Below, piece by piece: positions 17,522-27,139 of a stretch of DNA of 31,023 nucleotides. The notes under the pieces are model-generated. The model searched no databases. It had not been told where the DNA came from and saw only the letters and a list, made by a program, of their open reading frames with translations. Within the stretch, counting starts at the first letter, position 1; every line of letters begins with the position of its first letter. The translations under genes and the position numbers were made by a program. The DNA comes from Chara braunii (Eukaryota > Streptophyta > Charophyceae > Charales > Characeae): the NCBI GenBank assembly GCA_003427395.1, contig BFEA01000050.1:525709-556731 (forward strand). The letters run 5' to 3'.

Positions 17522-17578
17522 TCCTATTTCCAGCTGGTGAAGGTCCCCACTAATAGATGGAGCCCCTCGGAAGTGCTA
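17522..17578. repeat. Outer end of the foldback right arm, displaced by the LTR element
   Basis: The sequence TCCTATTTCCAGCTGGTGAA to CCCCTCGGAAGTGCTA is the complement of 3426-3482 in the left arm. It completes the arm that stops at GGGACGCTGGAC (3914-3925). Homology ends at GTGCTA, where LINE sequence takes over. Confidence 0.85.
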
Positions 17579-17584
17579 GATCTT

Positions 17585-18240
17585 AGTGCATCTTGTCGTG
17601 GTCAGGGTGAAGGTTGTGTCTCCCGCCTCGGGGTCGTTGAGGGCCTCGATCGTGGTGTGCATGGCCTGTGCCTTAGCAAGGCCAAAAAAATGTGTGTCCA
17701 TCATTCCTTCCGTTGAGTGTCCACTGCGTCGATATGGGCAAGTACGTTGAAGTCACACCCAACGTTCAGAATAGGCAACTTTATAAGTTCCCGAAAAGGA
17801 GCAAAAAAGGCAACCCTAAATCTGCCAAGCGTATCTGCGGGTAACGACTGACGCAGTTTTAGACCCCTACTAAACTTGCACATTTCGAAACTCATACCAT
17901 GACTCCGGTGCCACTTTGTCTTTTCTTGCCTATGTCGAACTAAAAGTGTGTCACAGCCACAGTTTCCCCTAAGAGATTCATCGCATGTTTTTGTGACGAA
18001 GAAAATACCATTTTTGAACCACACAGTGTGAGAGTCTTCTGGTCATTGGTCTCTCCAATATTCCCATGTATGCCGCAGGTAGCCCTGGAAGGACTGCAGA
18101 TGAAGTCACGATCCCTGGTCCGGCCTCTTCAGGAAGGTGAGGATTGCCATACACATCTTATGGTCCCCCTGCCAAGGCTGCTGAGGCCAGGATCAAATCT
18201 ATCCGGCATTTAGAAAGTCTGGCAAGGTTATTGCTTCTGA
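17585..18240 (-). pseudogene. LINE endonuclease (APE-type) remnant
   Basis: On the minus strand the frame 18024-17701 includes PFRELIKLPILNVGCDFNVL and AHIDAVDTQRKE, resembling the GDFN motif of LINE apurinic-type endonucleases that nick target DNA. After a frameshift it continues with MDTHFFGLAKAQAMHTTIEA. The reading frames are broken. The string CCATATCGACGCAGTGG within HIDAVD also occurs in both tandem units at 2433-2453 and 2865-2885, so this may be the 5' side of the same LINE family, or of the same copy now separated by the foldback and LTR element. RT is absent here. Confidence 0.65.
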
Positions 18241-18266
18241 TGCATCTTTTTTTTTTTTTTTTTTTT

Positions 18267-18456
18267 NNNNNNNNNNNNNNNNNNNNNNNNNNNNNNNNNN
18301 NNNNNNNNNNNNNNNNNNNNNNNNNNNNNNNNNNNNNNNNNNNNNNNNNNNNNNNNNNNNNNNNNNNNNNNNNNNNNNNNNNNNNNNNNNNNNNNNNNNN
18401 NNNNNNNNNNNNNNNNNNNNNNNNNNNNNNNNNNNNNNNNNNNNNNNNNNNNNNNN
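18267..18456. other. Assembly gap (190 N) within poly(T)
   Basis: A run of N is bounded by 19 T on the left and 15 T on the right. The gap sits on the A tail of one or two minus-strand elements. ORFs through it are meaningless. Confidence 0.99.
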
Positions 18457-18592
18457 TTTTTTTTTTTTTTTGAACAGCCCGAGCCAGTGGTAGGGGTGGT
18501 GATAGGAGCAGACGATGCTATCACTGTCGGGGAGGCTCCATCTATTGGTGGGGAGCAGCACCTGCTGGAAAGCGGGTCCAGCGTTCCTGAAC
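18457..18592 (-). repeat. SINE-like poly(A) repeat, copy 4
   Basis: On the minus strand it runs GGAACGCTGGACCCGCTTTC, AGCAGGTGCTGCTCCCCACC, AATAGATGGAGCCTCCC, CACCCCTACCACTGGCTCGG, GCTGTTC, then an A tail into the gap. It is nearly the same as copy 1 at 1230. Confidence 0.8.
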
Positions 18593-19504
18593 ATCATAGT
18601 TGCTTATTTGAATAGACATCTGATTGTAGCTACTGCCAGCCGCATGAACCACTCTAAAAGTAAGGAATTTGGCAGGTGGAACCCCACCACTACTCAGTAA
18701 CCTAAGCAGGTTGCCAACCTAACAAGATTAGATAGGTGGGGCCCTAATTCTCATTCTGCATATTGTGGAGCTCCAAATCCCCTTGGGGCTGCAAGTGGTT
18801 TCAAACCCCTGTTCGAGCTCCGTCATTGCAATCGCTCTACCCCCTATCAGAATTGCAGGCCATCATTCTTGTCTCTCCCCTCCCCTTAGACCTGACAGGC
18901 TCTATGATGCATCTTAAGGTTCTTTCTGTGGGGTGTCTGACGGTGTCAAAACATGAGAGGGAGCCACACAGAAAGGGGGGACTTTCCACTGGTCCAGCCA
19001 TCTGTCTGCCGTTGCATTCTCCTAACTCGAAGACTCGAAGTCAATTTCTTTTGAGAAAACTACGGCACAGTCAGGGTTTGAGTTTGTAATTGCACTTGAG
19101 GCAAAAGGGCCGGTAATGCTTAATGTATATGACCTACTTTTAGGGTCGGGTGGGGTCACCTGGGGGTGTGTTGTATTCTCGGGATTGCCTGAATTGCAAT
19201 TACAAACTGTTTTCGTGACTGCGCCGAAGTTACCCCATTTCTTTTCTTTTTCTCTTTTTTTTCTCCCTTGCCCCAGGCTCACTCCTAAATCTTCTTCATC
19301 TAACTAAAAAAATAAAAAAAAATAAAAAAAATAATCCTATTGACAGTTCTTTATAGGGACAAGTTCCTGCAGTAGCATTTAAATAGTGACCTTTAATTTC
19401 TCCAGAAAAAAAAAAAAGAAGGGACATGGCCCTGGTTGCTTTCCCTCCTTCATAGTTGTACCCCAAGTTGCTTCCTTTTCCCAGAATTTCTAGGAACAAG
19501 CCTT
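18593..19504. other. Unassigned repeat-like sequence
   Basis: No gene or known element is recognisable. There are A-rich runs near 19305-19334 and 19406-19418, and a tRNA-like GTTTCAAACCCCTGTTCGAG string near 18800, but no complete tRNA fold or promoter pair. Confidence 0.4.
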
Positions 19505-19634
19505 TGTAGAAGGGAGTTCAGACTGAACAGGTGGTCCTATAGCTACCATCTCCACCCGAATAGAACACCCGGTCATTGTAGCCGCATCTGGACTGAATGT
19601 TGGGCCGAATGCAGCTACAATGACCGGGCGTTCT
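19505..19634. repeat. 163-bp tandem repeat, left part (split by LINE)
   Basis: This is spacer 1 (GGGAGTTCAG, GGTGGTCCTATAGCTACC), then the inverted copy of arm A (19544-19580), spacer 2 (GCATCTGGACTG to GAATGCAG), then arm A truncated at TACAATGACCGGGCGTTCT (19616-19634). The same order is repeated from 20941. The arm A copies can pair as hairpins. Confidence 0.8.
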
Positions 19635-20940
19635 TTTTTTTTTTTTTTTTTTTTCTTCTTTTTTTTTCTTAAACAGGGCCCAATGCCCAAGGCTGATATT
19701 CAGAAAACAAGAACGAGGCCGGGGTCCTCACAATCTACCCGGATATGTCACTACCTGGGAGCCTTACCCAGTTTTGCTTTTTACGAGACCCTGAGGGACC
19801 CGGGAACCAAAAGTTAAATCCAAAAATAATACCCATACAAAATAAGGAAGATGCCTGCCTCTTCAGCAACTCAAGCCGCCAGATCTAACATGCCAAACCA
19901 AGCAGCTGCCTCCAGATTATGATATTTCTACCAGCGATGTATGAGATGGGGGAAAAGGATCTGCAAAATCTCTAGGGTCCCTGAGAGAGGCTCCTGGTTG
20001 TAGTGAAAACCAGTCCTTGAAACAGAGTTGGAAATCTCTTCTAAAGAAGACTTCCGACCCTTCTCCTCCTGGCCATGTCACTTCACACAGATTCCTTTCC
20101 CCTGCACCCCCCAGCTAGTCCGCAACAAATTCCTGAATTAAAAGTTGAATATCTTTCTTCCTTTGTAATTTGTGTTATTTAGAACATAACACATTCCAAT
20201 GGGCTCTGATTTCTGTTTGTATGAACTGAACAATATATTCAGAGATTTCAGATCCCTCCAGTGCTACATTTTCCTTTTCCAAAACACAACGTTTATACCA
20301 TAGGACCCAAACGACCGCTTTCCTACCAATTTCGAAAAAAATAGACTGAAAGGCAGTTAGCGTGGTATCCTGTGGGCACCAATGTCCTACCAGAATAGCT
20401 TTCCATTCCCAAGGCCAGTCCAACCCAATGAGCTCCCTCCAAACACAGTCCCATCTCCTCCATAATAGAACCGACCCAGGGCACTGCATAAAAATGTGTT
20501 CAATAGTTTCCCTACACCTTTTGCTAGGAAAATTTGCTACACATGATTTGCACCAAGGGCCAAACCCTTTTGTTCCAAAGAGGAGCGGTCTATGATCCAA
20601 TCGTTAGTTGGCAGACAACGATATGCAATTTGTCACTGCAACGATGAGAATTTGGCTGGGCGTTGTCTGATTTTATTAAAAAAAATTATTTTTTTAATTG
20701 GGTTTATATCTAAATTAAGGTGTCTAGCCCATCTTTCCCAGAGAATTGAAGAAATGTCCACTCTTGGCTTCAATAGACGATAGGCTGCTTTCACTGTTAG
20801 TGATCGTAACGATCTGGGTTGACCTTTCTTAGTAGTTTGCCATATCCACTCCGCAGGATCAAGCGGAAGTTCCGGAATAGGTATTTCCGGATGAAAGACT
20901 CCATCCTTTTATAGAGGAGATGAAGAGAACTCTGATTCGA
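19635..20940 (-). mobile_element. 5'-truncated LINE with 19-bp target-site duplication
   Basis: TACAATGACCGGGCGTTCT occurs at 19616-19634 and again at 20941-20959, directly flanking 1306 bp. The insert has a T run at 19635-19654 (the A tail of a minus-strand element) and LINE coding sequence ending at 20940. This is the hallmark of target-primed reverse transcription. Its 3' end before the tail reads GGGCCCTGTTTAAG, similar to the GGGCTGTTT-A end of the SINE-like copies. It inserted into arm A of the tandem repeat. Confidence 0.9.
20175..20910 (-). pseudogene. LINE C-terminal zf-RVT domain fragment
   Basis: On the minus strand, upstream pieces read SLTVKAAYRLLKPRVDISSI and WERWARHLNLDINPIKKI. 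The open frame 20600-20175 gives WCKSC, then KRCRETIEHIFMQCP, the C-x2-C...H-x4-C ligands of the zf-RVT domain that follows plant LINE reverse transcriptases. The C-terminus (LVGHWCPQDTTLTAFQSIFF, EIGRKAVVWVLWYKRCVLEK) aligns with the plus-strand LINE near 25500-25800. Stops and frameshifts occur before 20600. The RT itself was lost by 5' truncation. Confidence 0.85.
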
Positions 20941-21200
20941 TACAATGACCGGGCGTTCTATTCGGGTGAAGACGGTAGTTTTTGGTTTGTGAAGGGAGTT
21001 CAGAATAGCTGAACTGGTGGTCCTATAGCTACCGAGCCTACCGTCTTCACCTGAATAGAACGCCCGGTCATTATCGTTGCATCTGGACTGGGTCGAATGC
21101 AGCTACAATGACCGGCCGTTCTATTCGGGTGAAGACGGTAGTTTTTGGTTTGTGTGGCTATATGGCCTTGTGGGATGCTGTTATTTGAAAAGGGGGGCTC
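20941..21200. repeat. 163-bp tandem repeat, right part, with inverted arms
   Basis: Arm A occurs at 20941-20978 and 21104-21141 (period 163), with an inverted copy at 21038-21073. The arm includes TACAATGACCGGGCGTTC and TATTCGGGTGAAGACGGTAG. Spacer 1 contains GTTCAG-AATAG-CTGAAC, itself a small hairpin. A decayed further unit is visible to about 21215 (CTCATAATAGCTGAGCCTGG). Confidence 0.8.
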
Positions 21201-21495
21201 ATAATAGCTGAGCCTGGGGAGCAAGTTCTTTTGGGTTTATGAAGCTTTCTGGGTCAGTGTGGAATATTCTTGGGTGGTTTGTGGTTTGTGAGCCTGCACC
21301 TAAGCTGGGTAGTGGTCCCAGTTTGCTTTTCCCACTACCGATGTATGTGGAGTAGTGTTTAAGGTGTGTGACACACTCAGGCATCGTGGATTTGGCAGGA
21401 AATCAGTGGTAGTCTGTTTTTGTGAATTAAGCCGGGGAAAAAAGGATGTTTTCTTTTGCTTTCCCATTGGTAGGTTTTTGTTTTGTTTTCATTGT
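21201..21495. other. Unassigned stretch
   Basis: No gene is seen. CTCAGGCATCGTGGAT at 21378-21393 also occurs as TTCAGGCATCGTGGAT at 28336-28351, about 100-400 bp before each copy of the ~960-bp repeat. The two repeat copies may therefore once have shared this upstream sequence. Confidence 0.45.
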
Positions 21496-22459
21496 TGGGG
21501 TCCTGTGGCTGTCCCAAACGTGCGTGAAATCACAACCAAGTTTTTTGGTTCGTGAGATCACACACGTTTTACTCACGACGAAGGCAAAGACGAATGGCTT
21601 CATATTGATTGTGGTTTAGGAGGTGTTTGGAAGAGTTCGATCCCCTCACAACAAATGGTGTTTGGAGTTACTCTTGCCCTCCTTTGCCAAAGAGAATTTA
21701 TGTCAGAACAACTGAACAGCGTGCACTGCGGCCTATTTCAAGGAAGCCTCAGACTATTGTTAATGAATATGGTCCGTGTGCCCACTCACATGCAGTCGTC
21801 GTAACTGCCACAGCCATGGTCAGTGAACCATACCCTGACATCTGACACCCCACCTGGAGCAGACACCATCTGTGAGAAGAGCACATTCTTTTCTTTTTTA
21901 GCAGTTTTTTCTTCATTTGTTTGGTCATGTAGCGCCCAGCCATTCACACACACCCCTTGGGACAACGCATGATTAGTTTATACGGACACTGCCTGCGCAC
22001 CGCCCATGGGGTTAGGTCCATGGTTGCAGTATGCTGGTAGTAGGCTTTGGGGGAGGACTGTCTGAGTGGTTTGACCTGGGGGGCTCTGATGAGTGTCGAG
22101 TGTTTATGTGTGGGTTGTGTATTGAGTATGGTCCGGTGATTTCTAGGTCATGCCTTGTGTACTCACCATGGGTAGGGAGCGGGTTATAGGGTAGATCGAT
22201 AGGTGGGATGGGGGGATGGGTAGATAGGACATTGTGTAGGGTCTGTAGGGCTGTCTGTGTGCGCTGTCTCGTTCGTATGGGCTGCTTGTGGAAGAGACGG
22301 AGTGCGTTTGGGTACCACAGTTGTTTTCCGGCCTCATGGTCCACCCACGAGAGTGCATACCTACATTGTACGATCCTGCATCCCAGGAAGACCCCGCTGT
22401 CTGCACACACCCTTGAGTAGTGGTAGTGGTTGGGTGTTAGGCATGTACAATTCCCACGG
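21496..22459. repeat. ~960-bp dispersed repeat, copy A
   Basis: It starts TTGGGGTCCTGTGGCTGTCC and ends GGCATGTACAATTCCCACGG, and is repeated directly at 28737-29688. A minus-strand frame covers the right half (Pro/His-rich, including VQCRYALSWVDHEAGKQLWY and LSTHPPIPPIDLPYNPLPTH). Compared with copy B it has about 30 extra bases near 22310. I do not recognise the element. No LTR termini or TSD are visible, so it could be part of a larger non-autonomous transposon. Confidence 0.85.
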
Positions 22460-22481
22460 GCGGTGTAGCGGACCTTCGGTT

Positions 22482-22520
22482 GGCCTGTGAGACCAGCCCC
22501 CTGGCCTGTTCTCACAGGCC
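22482..22520. other. Perfect 11-bp hairpin
   Basis: GGCCTGTGAGA (22482-22492) and TCTCACAGGCC (22510-22520) are exact complements around a 17-base loop. They lie just right of repeat copy A. There is no T run, so it is not an obvious terminator. Confidence 0.7.
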
Positions 22521-23016
22521 TGTGTTGTATTTGGGGTAGTCCAGTCCAGGCCAGTACCTCTGTCGGTACCAGCCAGTCCAGTCCAGTCCCGTCATTCCGC
22601 TTGGGTATACCCCAGCTGATGTCTGGTTTCCGGATCATTCTACATTCGCACATCTTGGAGTACGTGTGTTGGAGTCTCGCGTGGGAGCTGCGCTGTGCCA
22701 TCTTGCTGCCCCTTCATCCTCCACCTCCATCTCTGTCCCAGGCGGAGCACCACACCTAGTGGGTCCGCCACACTAGCATTGGAGTGGGAACGCTCCTCGC
22801 TCCCACCTGCCACACCACACAGCAGGGAAAACAACAAAACCCGACAATGGGGGTTTTAGTTGTTTCTGGTGGAAAACAGCGGGAAAATTTGAGACAAAGG
22901 TGCAACAGCAAGGAGCGCCACGTGGCGTGCGCCAAGGCCAAGGCCGCCACATGTGCCACGCTGCCGCACTGCCCCGGCCCGCCCCGCTCCTAGTTTTTAT
23001 GTTATCAAGATCTAGG
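22521..23016. other. GC-rich flank with CCAGT runs, no gene
   Basis: CCAGTCCAG-type short repeats occur near 22541-22587. No supported coding region is seen, and ORFs here are short and overlap on both strands. Confidence 0.4.
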
Positions 23017-23030
23017 ATGCACACTGCCAC

Positions 23031-23815
23031 GAACCCCAAAGAGTTCTGGGAAGCCACATGGACAGACATGAGCATCGACCTATGGGAGTATTATCAGGAC
23101 GTATGGGAGGCTGGGGAAATGGGGGAAAGTGTAGGAAAAGGGGTGTTGTCTCTCCTTTACAAAAAAGGGGATAAAATTAATATAAAAAACTACAGGCCTA
23201 TTACTCTGCTTACTGTAGTCTACAAAATGTTTTCCAAAGCACTGGCTAACCGAATGGCAACAGTCTTGGAAGAGGTCATAAACCCGACCCAAACAGGATT
23301 CATGTCCAGCAGGAATATACAGGAAAACATCTTACTGGTAAACGACGTGATCCAACTGGCGCAACAGAATCGGGCAAACGCGGCCATCATTTTCATCGAT
23401 TTCGAAAAAGCTTACGACCACATGGACTGGGATTTCCTTGACAGATGTCTGGAGAGAATGAACTTCGGGCCGACGTTTCGGCGTTAGGTTAAAATCCTTC
23501 ACCGAAATGCTGCCACCTGTGTCCAGGTCAATGGGTCAGTGGCACCGCCTTTCGAGCTCCAGCGATCAGTGCGGCAAGGGGACCCGATTGCCCCATACCT
23601 CTTATTAGTAATTATGGAAGCATTATCAGCTAACCTGAGAAAAAACAAAGACCTTACGCGCATTAAGATATCCAGCAGTCCGCAGGAAGCAATCCCTATT
23701 TGTTCTCTGTTTGCAGACGATCTAACCATCATGATGGAAGCGACAGAATCCAACATGAAGGAGATCCAACTGCTCATGAACAAGCTTTGTTAGCTGTCTG
23801 ACATGTCGGTTAATT
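23031..23815 (+). pseudogene. LINE reverse-transcriptase core
   Basis: Ordered RT motifs are KGVLSLLYKKGDKINIKNYR with PIT, ALANRM, QTGFMSSRNIQENILL, FIDFEKAYDHMDWDFL (first Asp), VRQGDPIAPYLL and CSLFADDLTIMME (FADD at 23710-23721). This enzyme copies the element RNA at a nicked target. TAG at 23485 replaces a Trp codon after FRR (the minus-strand relative has RRWVRI there), and another TAG follows at 23791 near SDMSVNWGQKT. The endonuclease half is missing through 5' truncation, so it could not act alone. Confidence 0.93.
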
Positions 23816-24049
23816 GGGGACAGAAAACAGTGGGGTGGTGGATGCACCACCAGGGGGGAGACCCCCGGAACACCCGCGAATCACATGGCTCCCCTAGGAG
23901 GATCCCCCGAGAGTCCTGGGGGCACTAATGACTGCTTGAGGAAAGTGGGCAACTAATGATGAATGGTTGGCAGGACCGGCGAAAGCCAAATTTGAAAAAT
24001 GGAATAGCAAACACACATCGATTTTCGGGAGAGCATTGGTCATCAATAA

Positions 24050-25802
24050 TGTAATTACAGCCACGCTCTAGTACAAGGCCATCTTATGGCCTATGAGTAA
24101 TGGGGGTCTCAAAGCACTAAAACAACAGCTGGCGGCCTTCCTTTGGAGAGGCGACAACAACACTTCCCACGCTATAAGCCGAGTTGCATGGGACTCGGTG
24201 ATCCAGCCCAAGAACAGAGGAGGACTAGGCATCGTGGACCCGGCCACGCAATTCTAGACCCTCACAATTCACTGGATCCAACACATTATTTTATTGCCTT
24301 CATCCCCATGGGTACCCTTAGCCCTGGCCCAACTCGCAGACCTGGCCCCGGAAACCCGACCGGAGATTGACCCCCGGGTATGGTTAGAAGACAGGTACTG
24401 GAGGGTGCCTAGGAAGTATAGAAACGGAGACCCTGCCGACAAACACTTGGTGCGCCTTCTACGTATCTGGAGGAGACCCCCGCCCCCCCGACCGTCCAGC
24501 GCTAGAAAGGTGGGAAAAAATATTCAGGCAACCCCTCTTTAGCAACCGACTGATAACAGACCCCGAAGGGCGGGTACGGTGCAGCTCGAACTCGCCGTGG
24601 AAGGGTTGGGTGAAACACGGGGTACGAAGAGTTGGGGACCTATGGGACCGGGAGACGAGGAGTTGGAAGAACACGGGACAGATGCGTGCTTGGCTGCGAT
24701 ACTGCCATCTCACTGAGAAGGCACTTAACAAACTCATTGATAGCTTTCCCCTCCACAGGTACACCACCCTCAGAAAAGGCCCCTGCATAAAGAAGGGAGA
24801 TTGGGTGGGGCTGCCCGACCATAACATGGAAGTGGGGAGGGTGCACCTGACTGATCCGTCTCACGTATTAATCGAAGTCTTTTCCATTCAAAAGGATGAT
24901 GGGCTACAATGGAACAAACAACCCTTCGTATGGAAGGAGAGAAAAAGGGTCTATCGCATCAGGATCATTGAGGAAGGAGGCCATCCAAAAGTGCATCGCC
25001 CAATGACCCCGATCGAGGACCTCCCCCTAGACCCCGATGAATGGAAATGGACCCAAGGTGCTAGGCCCGGAAAAGGGGGGGCTGTCACACTATCCCTATA
25101 TAACCTAAAATCTAAATCAGCCTACCGTATGCTGAGACCCAAGATGGGGCTGCGAGAGCGTGTGGAAGACAGATGGTACCGCCATCTCAACATTGATCGC
25201 AGCCTGCTCAAGCCTATTCCATGGTTTGCACAGTATAGGTACAGACCTGGTAAAATCTCTACCCTCCAATGGCAAATAGAACACAGATGTTTACCTACTA
25301 ACAACTGGCTGATAGACCACACCCAGCTAGAACAGCAAGGGAAGGCGCTGCCTTGGTGTCGTAAATGCCTCCAGAGCTACCCTGGGAGGAGGCGGGCTAA
25401 AACTATTGAACATATCTTTATGCAGCGCCAGTACTGCTCTGGAGAACCTGGGATAGGATCTGGCGGCATATTGTTCCCGGTGCGGAATGACCATGGGATT
25501 GGAGGGCTATAATCCTGGGATACTACGCGCAAATTCGGGAGAATATCTTCGAAGAGAATATGTTCATCTTGGGAAGGAGTGTCCTATGGACCATATGGTG
25601 GAAGAGATGTATCCTCGAGATAGAAGGAGCGCGGGTGGAAGACGAAGAAGTTATGGAACAGATCAGGACCTTATTCCAACACGAAATCGCATCCCAATGG
25701 AAGGCTGTTAAAGACAAGTTTGACCAATTGCACAACTGGGGGGACATTAACAAAGCCATATCTGGCTTTGGCAAGAAATGGTTGGGAAAGGAAAGGGAGG
25801 GA
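24050..25802 (+). pseudogene. LINE ORF2 C-terminal region: thumb and zf-RVT
   Basis: Frames in turn give ALKQQLAAFLWRGDNNT, then WDSVIQPKNRGGLGIVDP (the usual LINE thumb pattern), a linker, and the long frame 24610-25512. This has SAYRMLRPKMGLRERVEDRW, YRYRPGKISTLQWQIEHRCL, PTNNWLIDHTQLEQQ and WCRKC...TIEHIFMQ (zf-RVT ligands). A small indel after MQ removes the last Cys and shifts the frame; the C-terminus continues as RSVLWTIWWKRCILEIEGAR and ends at 25802. The stretch 23820-24050 is too damaged to read. Confidence 0.88.
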
Positions 25803-25805
25803 TAG

Positions 25806-26649
25806 GTGGCCGAGGTGAAGTGGTCTAGGAATGGTCTAGCGAAGAAGGGGCCACAGGAGGAACCCGGGTTAGAGATAGAAAGGGATTACCGGCTGGTCTT
25901 CCATGATTGGACCAATGTAGGCCCGGGCGAGGCATTAAGGCCAACTGAGGACTTCGCGGACCCCTTCCCCCCCCACCCACTCTCGTTAACTAAAATTTTG
26001 CTGCCTGCATAAGCCAAGGGACCCAGCAGGTGGCCGTTCTTCTATTCTCCATCTCCGACAATCTTCAACAGTCTTACTTCAGTTCCCCTCTCTAGACTTC
26101 TCAAAAGACCCTAGCTGAAGAGTAGAGGGGAGATGGGACGTTGGACCCGGTTTCCAACACTCTGGCATCACTTTCATTCAGGTACAGGATAGCAAAGGTC
26201 TTCTTCGGTATTCTTCTGCAAGTGATTCTGGCTGATTTTAATAGATTATACTACAGCCTGTCTTAGGGGCTTCAGCCTTTCAAACGTATGCTACTGCAAA
26301 GTACAATGGGCGTCAGGAGGATAGCTGGTGGATGTCAGAGGCTAGGGAAGGGAGGGAGAACCCACTGGTGCCCCCCGGTGGTCCCCCCTTCGATACCCGA
26401 CCCTGCTGCAGGCTAGGTAGGGATGAGTAGAGTGGATATGGGATGTTGGACCCGGTTTCCAGCACTCTGGCGTCACTCTCATTATAGTATTGTGCAGCAA
26501 GATGTATTTATGGGACGCTGGACCTGGTTTCCAGCAGGTGACGCTCCCAACCAATAGATGGAGCGGCCCGCTAGGCAAAGCCTCAATCCCGGTGGTTCTC
26601 TTACCACCACCAGGATAGTGGTCTTGCACAAAGGGCCTTAAAAGGTTTC
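25806..26649 (+). other. LINE 3' UTR with three copies of the GGGAYGYTGGACC motif
   Basis: GGGACGTTGGACCCGGTTTC (near 26135), GGGATGTTGGACCCGGTTTC (near 26440) and GGGACGCTGGACCTGGTTTC (near 26512) are related, followed by ACTCTGGCATCAC in the first two and by AGCAGGTGACGCTCCCAACC with AATAGATGGAGC in the third. The third is the SINE-like sequence itself. This links the short repeats in the window to the LINE 3' end. Confidence 0.8.
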
Positions 26650-26692
26650 AAAAAAAAAAAAAAAAAAAAAAAAAAAGAATGCACACTGCCAC

Positions 26693-27139
26693 CAGGGTTT
26701 GAACCTAGGCAGCTGGTGGCTATGCGTGTGCGTAGTTGTTGCCATAACACACTTGCCACAGTGTGTGTATGGCTTTATAATGCGGCACGCAGCTGTTGTA
26801 GAGGTGTGTGCCAGCTATTTACCCCCCTCTTCCGCCCGGCAGCCCAGCAGGCCAGCTATTTGGCCCCCCCCCAGTGGCTGCTCCTGCATGCGCACATGAC
26901 CATCTGCAGTGCCACGTGGCAGCTTGTTGTGGAACTGAAGACCCCCTGCTTAGGGGGCTGCTCTAGACTGGTGAGGGTCTGCTCAGACAACATACCTTGG
27001 ATCTGCAGATCTGCAGTACTGCTGCTAGGGGCTAATCAAGATCTCAACCCCCTCTCTCCTCCAGCTGGTTTGCGGCAGCGAAGGCCAAGACCCTCCTGGT
27101 TTTGGTATACCTTGTGCCCTTGGAGACAGCAAGGACCAG
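26693..27139 (+). other. Possible exon or leader upstream of a putative intron
   Basis: An open frame from about 26716 continues to CCCTGGAGACAGCAAGGACCAG (CPWRQQGPG) at a good 5' splice site (CAG/GTATCA at 27139/27140). The first part looks like low-value sequence (Cys-rich, no domain), so coding status is uncertain. It begins right after the LINE's right target-site duplication. Confidence 0.3.

Larger units (their letters stand above)
23031..26678 (+). mobile_element. 5'-truncated LINE (L1-like), 3.65 kb, with 14-bp TSD and A27 tail
   Basis: ATGCACACTGCCAC flanks the element at 23017-23030 and 26679-26692. The insert begins inside ORF2 just before the RT (NPKEFWEATW) and ends with 27 A (26650-26676). 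It contains RT, thumb, zf-RVT and a long 3' UTR with repeats of a GGGACGCTGGACC motif shared with the SINE-like copies. It is the most complete LINE copy in the window, though its ORF is broken by stops and indels. Confidence 0.9.

Noticed and set aside
18144-18597. ORFs through the N run
   Set aside because: They consist of unknown bases and poly(A/T).
18790-18850. A tRNA-derived SINE head near GTTTCAAACCCCTGTTCGAG
   Set aside because: The B-box likeness is partial and no A box at a proper distance or tail was found.
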